Positions 6,261 to 8,429 of a stretch of DNA of 8,429 nt are shown in pieces. A model generated the notes under the pieces. That model did not search any database, had not been told where the DNA came from, and saw only the letters and a program-made list of their open reading frames with translations. The stretch's first letter is position 1, and the number at the start of each line of letters is the position of its first letter. The translations under genes and the position numbers were made by a program. The DNA is taken from contig JAKAVI010000435.1 in assembly GCA_021817355.1 (NCBI GenBank), positions 1 to 8,429 on the forward strand, read 5' to 3'. This DNA is from Pseudomonadota bacterium (lineage in GTDB: Bacteria > Pseudomonadota > Alphaproteobacteria > Micropepsales > Micropepsaceae).

Positions 6261-6294
6261 ATGCGGTCGATGTGCCAACGATGCGGATGACGTG
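6261..6294. repeat. Degenerate direct repeat, 20-bp period
   Basis: ATGCGGTCGATGTG (6261-6274) and ATGCGGATGACGTG (6281-6294) agree at 11 of 14 positions and start exactly 20 bp apart, about two helical turns. They could be paired sites for a regulator of prkA, or chance. Confidence 0.3.
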
Positions 6295-6340
6295 ATGAGT
6301 CCGAGAGTCCCAGACCCTGTTGCACAGTGGAACGCGCGGC

Positions 6341-6358
6341 CTGTCGGGCCCGCGACAG
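6341..6358. promoter_or_regulatory. Inverted repeat CTGTCG-N6-CGACAG upstream of prkA
   Basis: Two perfect six-base arms flank a GC-only six-base centre, 166 bp before the prkA start. The symmetry fits a dimeric regulator site or a small hairpin. No known operator was matched. Confidence 0.35.
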
Positions 6359-6405
6359 AGATCAATCCCGGTCATGGGCGCGGGAACGTGATGCCAGGCA
6401 ATGAA

Positions 6406-6436
6406 TTGTTACATCGGGGGTGAGAGAACCTAGAAC
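6406..6436 (+). promoter_or_regulatory. Weak candidate prkA promoter
   Basis: TTGTTA (6406-6411) and TAGAAC (6431-6436) are 19 bases apart. Both are partial sigma-70 matches at a long spacing. Transcription would begin near 6443, giving a leader of about 80 bases. An alternative sigma factor is equally possible. Confidence 0.2.
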
Positions 6437-6450
6437 AGCGGAGCAGCACT

Positions 6451-6507
6451 CGTCTTGTCATGTCTGCGAAGGGCCACACAGAGAAGTTGTGGTGGGCGTG
6501 CGAGACG
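6451..6507 (+). other. Possible structured prkA leader
   Basis: CGTCTTG (6451-6457) can pair with CGAGACG (6501-6507) with one G-U pair, enclosing an inner CCACA/TGTGG hairpin (6474-6478 with 6488-6492). The fold would end just before the ribosome site at 6512. It is seen only by hand pairing. Confidence 0.25.
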
Positions 6508-6511
6508 TAAC

Positions 6512-6517
6512 AGGAGG
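6512..6517 (+). promoter_or_regulatory. Ribosome binding site of prkA
   Basis: A consensus AGGAGG lies seven bases before the ATG at 6525, predicting strong translation and fixing the start. Confidence 0.8.
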
Positions 6518-6524
6518 CTGGTGA

Positions 6525-8429
6525 ATGAGCACGCTTGATGTTTTTGACATCTTCTTCCGCGACTATGCCCGCGAGCGCTTCGAGAGCATGTCCCTACGGG
6601 ACTGGTTGCTGGCGGCGCGCGACGACAAGATGCTCTATGCGACCCCGGCCGAGCGCATGGTGGCTGCCATCGGAAATCCTGAGCTGGTCGACACCGCACA
6701 GGATCCGCGCCTTAGCCGGATTTTCTTCAATCGCACACTCAAAACCTACAAGGCGTTTTCCGGCTTCTACGGCATGGAAGATACCATTGAGCGCATCGTG
6801 GGACACTTCAAGCACGCGGCTCAGGGCCTCGAAGAAAAGCGGCAGATTCTTTATTTGCTGGGACCGGTAGGCGGAGGCAAGTCCTCGCTCGCCGAGCGTC
6901 TCAAGGATCTGATGGAGACCCATCCCATCTACGTCTTGAAGGCTGGCGAACAGATCAGCCCGGTGTTCGAAAGCCCGCTCGGGCTTTTCCGCTCAACCGA
7001 ACTCGCCAATCTGCTTACAGAGCGCTATGGCATTGAGCGCCATCGCCTGGGCGGAGTGATGAGCCCATGGGCCGTCAAGCGTCTCGATGACTTTGGCGGT
7101 GACATTTCCAAATTCGAAGTCGCGCGCCTTTATCCCTCAAAGCTGCGCCAGATCGCCATCGCCAAGACCGAACCGGGTGACGAGAACAACCAGGATATCT
7201 CCTCGCTCGTCGGCAAGGTAGATATCCGTCAGCTCGAGCATTTCAGCCAAAACGATCCGGACGCCTACGCGTTCTCAGGTGGCTTGTGCCGTGCCAATCA
7301 GGGATTGCTGGAGTTCGTCGAAATGTTCAAGGCACCGATCAAGGTGCTGCATCCACTTTTGACGGCAACCCAGGAAGGCAACTACATCGGCACCGAGACC
7401 CTGGGACCCATTCCCTTCAACGGGATCATCCTTGCCCACTCCAACGAAGCCGAATGGCAGGTATTCAAGACCAACAAGAACAACGAGGCCTTCCTCGATC
7501 GCATCAGCGTGGTTACGGTGCCTTATTGCCTCAGAGTTACCGAAGAAGCGGAAATCTACAAAAAGCTTCTCATTGCCAGCGATCTTGGCAAGGCTTCTTG
7601 CGCCCCGGAAACCTTGGAGATGTTGGCAAAATTCTGTGTCATGACCCGGCTCAAGGAACACGAGAACTCCAATCTGACCGCGAAGATGCGGGTTTATGAT
7701 GGCGAGAAGCTGAAGGATACCGACCCCAAGGCGCGGACGCTGCAGGAATACAAGGATGCAGCAGGCGTCGATGAGGGCATGACCGGAATTTCAACCCGCT
7801 TTGCCTACAAGACCCTGTCGGAAACCTTCAACTACGATGTTGCCGAAGTCGGGGCCGATCCTGTTCACCTGATGTACATCCTCGAGCAGGCGATCAAGCG
7901 TGAGCAATATCCTGATGACATCGAGAAGAGATATCTCGAATTCATAAAGGTGGAGATCTCCCAGCGTTATTCGGAGTTCATCGGCAAAGAGATCCAGAAG
8001 GCCTATCTTGAATCCTACGGCGAGTATGGCCAGAACCTGTTCGATCGCTACATCGCCTATGCGGACGCGTGGATCGAGGATCAAGACTACAAGGATGCCG
8101 ACACCGGCCAGCTGCTTGACCGCGGCGCTCTCGATACCGAACTCAGCAAGGTCGAAAAGCCCGCCGGCATCGCCAATCCCAAGGATTTCCGCAATGAGGT
8201 GGTGAAATTCGCGTTGCGCTATCGCGCCCAGAATGAGGGCAAGAACCTGGCCTGGACGGCCTATGAGAAGATACGCACCGTCATCGAAAAGCGCATGTTT
8301 ACGCAGTTCGAGGATCTGCTGCCGGTCATCAGCTTCGACTCCAAGAAGGACAGCGATACCCAGACCAAGCACAATGAGTTCGTCAAGCGCATGCTGGCGC
8401 GCGGTTACACCCCGCGTCAGGTGCGGCGC
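6525..8429 (+). CDS. prkA: PrkA (YeaG) AAA+/serine protein kinase family protein, 3' end cut by the window
   Basis: PrkA proteins combine an AAA+ ATPase domain with a C-terminal kinase-like domain. E. coli YeaG is linked to stationary-phase and nitrogen-starvation survival, and a protease role has been argued for the Bacillus protein, so the biochemical activity is debated. The window shows 635 residues; E. coli YeaG has about 644, so only about a dozen codons are missing. Walker A is GPVGGGKSS at 113-121 with K119. Other strongly conserved stretches are GFYGMED, YLKHAAQG-like FKHAAQGLEEK, MSPWAVKRL, IAIAKTEPGDENNQDIS, KVLHPLLTATQEGNY, ILAHSNEAEW, NKNNEAFLDRI and EKPAGIANPKDFRNEV. No signal peptide or membrane segment is seen. 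In many proteobacteria it is followed by DUF444 (YeaH) and SpoVR-family genes, expected just beyond the window. Codon use resembles the neighbouring genes, with no sign of transfer. Confidence 0.97.
   Translation, partial: MSTLDVFDIFFRDYARERFESMSLRDWLLAARDDKMLYATPAERMVAAIGNPELVDTAQDPRLSRIFFNRTLKTYKAFSGFYGMEDTIERIVGHFKHAAQGLEEKRQILYLLGPVGGGKSSLAERLKDLMETHPIYVLKAGEQISPVFESPLGLFRSTELANLLTERYGIERHRLGGVMSPWAVKRLDDFGGDISKFEVARLYPSKLRQIAIAKTEPGDENNQDISSLVGKVDIRQLEHFSQNDPDAYAFSGGLCRANQGLLEFVEMFKAPIKVLHPLLTATQEGNYIGTETLGPIPFNGIILAHSNEAEWQVFKTNKNNEAFLDRISVVTVPYCLRVTEEAEIYKKLLIASDLGKASCAPETLEMLAKFCVMTRLKEHENSNLTAKMRVYDGEKLKDTDPKARTLQEYKDAAGVDEGMTGISTRFAYKTLSETFNYDVAEVGADPVHLMYILEQAIKREQYPDDIEKRYLEFIKVEISQRYSEFIGKEIQKAYLESYGEYGQNLFDRYIAYADAWIEDQDYKDADTGQLLDRGALDTELSKVEKPAGIANPKDFRNEVVKFALRYRAQNEGKNLAWTAYEKIRTVIEKRMFTQFEDLLPVISFDSKKDSDTQTKHNEFVKRMLARGYTPRQVRR

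Larger units (their letters stand above)
5986..6524. other. Intergenic region between the GNAT gene and prkA
   Basis: About 540 bp without a convincing gene separate divergent units. Short open frames at 6172-6423 (plus) and 6068-6325 (minus) overlap each other and show no family motif. It must hold the promoters of both units. It contains an AT-rich patch near 6165-6172, a hairpin near 6003, a direct repeat near 6261, a dyad near 6341 and a possible leader fold near 6451. No tRNA or known riboswitch was recognised. Confidence 0.6.

Noticed and set aside
6290..6312. Hammerhead ribozyme-like stretch (GTGATGAGTCCGAGAG)
   Set aside because: The core needs CTGATGA followed by a paired stem and GAAA. 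Here the first C is G, the next bases do not form stem II, and no properly placed GAAA follows.
6329..6410. EcfG-type general stress promoter (GGAAC at 6329 and 6383)
   Set aside because: The expected CGTT at 16-17 bases is absent. The best candidate, TGTT at 6407, is 19 bases from GGAAC and lacks the C.
6536..6550. GATGT-N5-ACATC dyad resembling an FNR/FixK-like site
   Set aside because: It lies within the first codons of prkA, encodes conserved-looking residues and does not match the TTGAT-N4-ATCAA consensus.
7791..8372. 193-residue hydrophobic minus-strand open frame that could look like a membrane protein
   Set aside because: It is antisense to the highly conserved prkA coding sequence, and its hydrophobicity mirrors the charged codons of prkA.

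Overview
The window looks like a GC-rich alphaproteobacterial chromosome, probably Hyphomicrobiales-like. This rests on protein character (MetZ, ApaG, FolE and PrkA of proteobacterial type) and gene order, not on a marker gene. Most of it is ordinary housekeeping and stress DNA, with one insertion sequence. I found no convincing new multi-gene system. The most informative object is the insertion junction in osmC.

Left half, minus strand (reading from 4363 down to 1): metZ (O-succinylhomoserine sulfhydrylase), an OsmC-family protein, an intact ISAzo13-like insertion sequence, apaG, and folE (GTP cyclohydrolase I, cut by the window edge). All five coding regions point the same way, so metZ-osmC-apaG-folE was probably a co-directional cluster before the IS arrived. 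I place the IS at 1194-2487, flanked by a TA duplication. It landed near the 3' end of osmC, and the osmC stop codon is now TAG: TA from the target duplication plus G from the IS end. Closing the gap by hand gives an ancestral OsmC eight residues longer, ending 28 bp before the likely apaG start.

Middle, plus strand: a TerB-like small acidic protein and a SixA-type histidine phosphatase lie 38 bp apart and diverge from metZ across a 103-bp spacer. Facing them is a GNAT acetyltransferase on the minus strand; its stop codon overlaps the sixA stop.

Right end, plus strand: about 540 bp without a gene separates the GNAT gene from prkA, which encodes the AAA+/kinase-domain stress protein PrkA (YeaG) and lacks only roughly the last dozen codons. 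This spacer holds a degenerate direct repeat with a 20-bp period, a perfect CTGTCG-N6-CGACAG dyad and a possible structured leader before a strong ribosome binding site. These are plausible prkA control elements, but none is matched to a known regulator.

Themes are sulfur amino-acid and folate/pterin synthesis, peroxide and stress handling, and phospho-signalling. No tRNA, rRNA, CRISPR array, phage module or toxin-antitoxin pair was seen.
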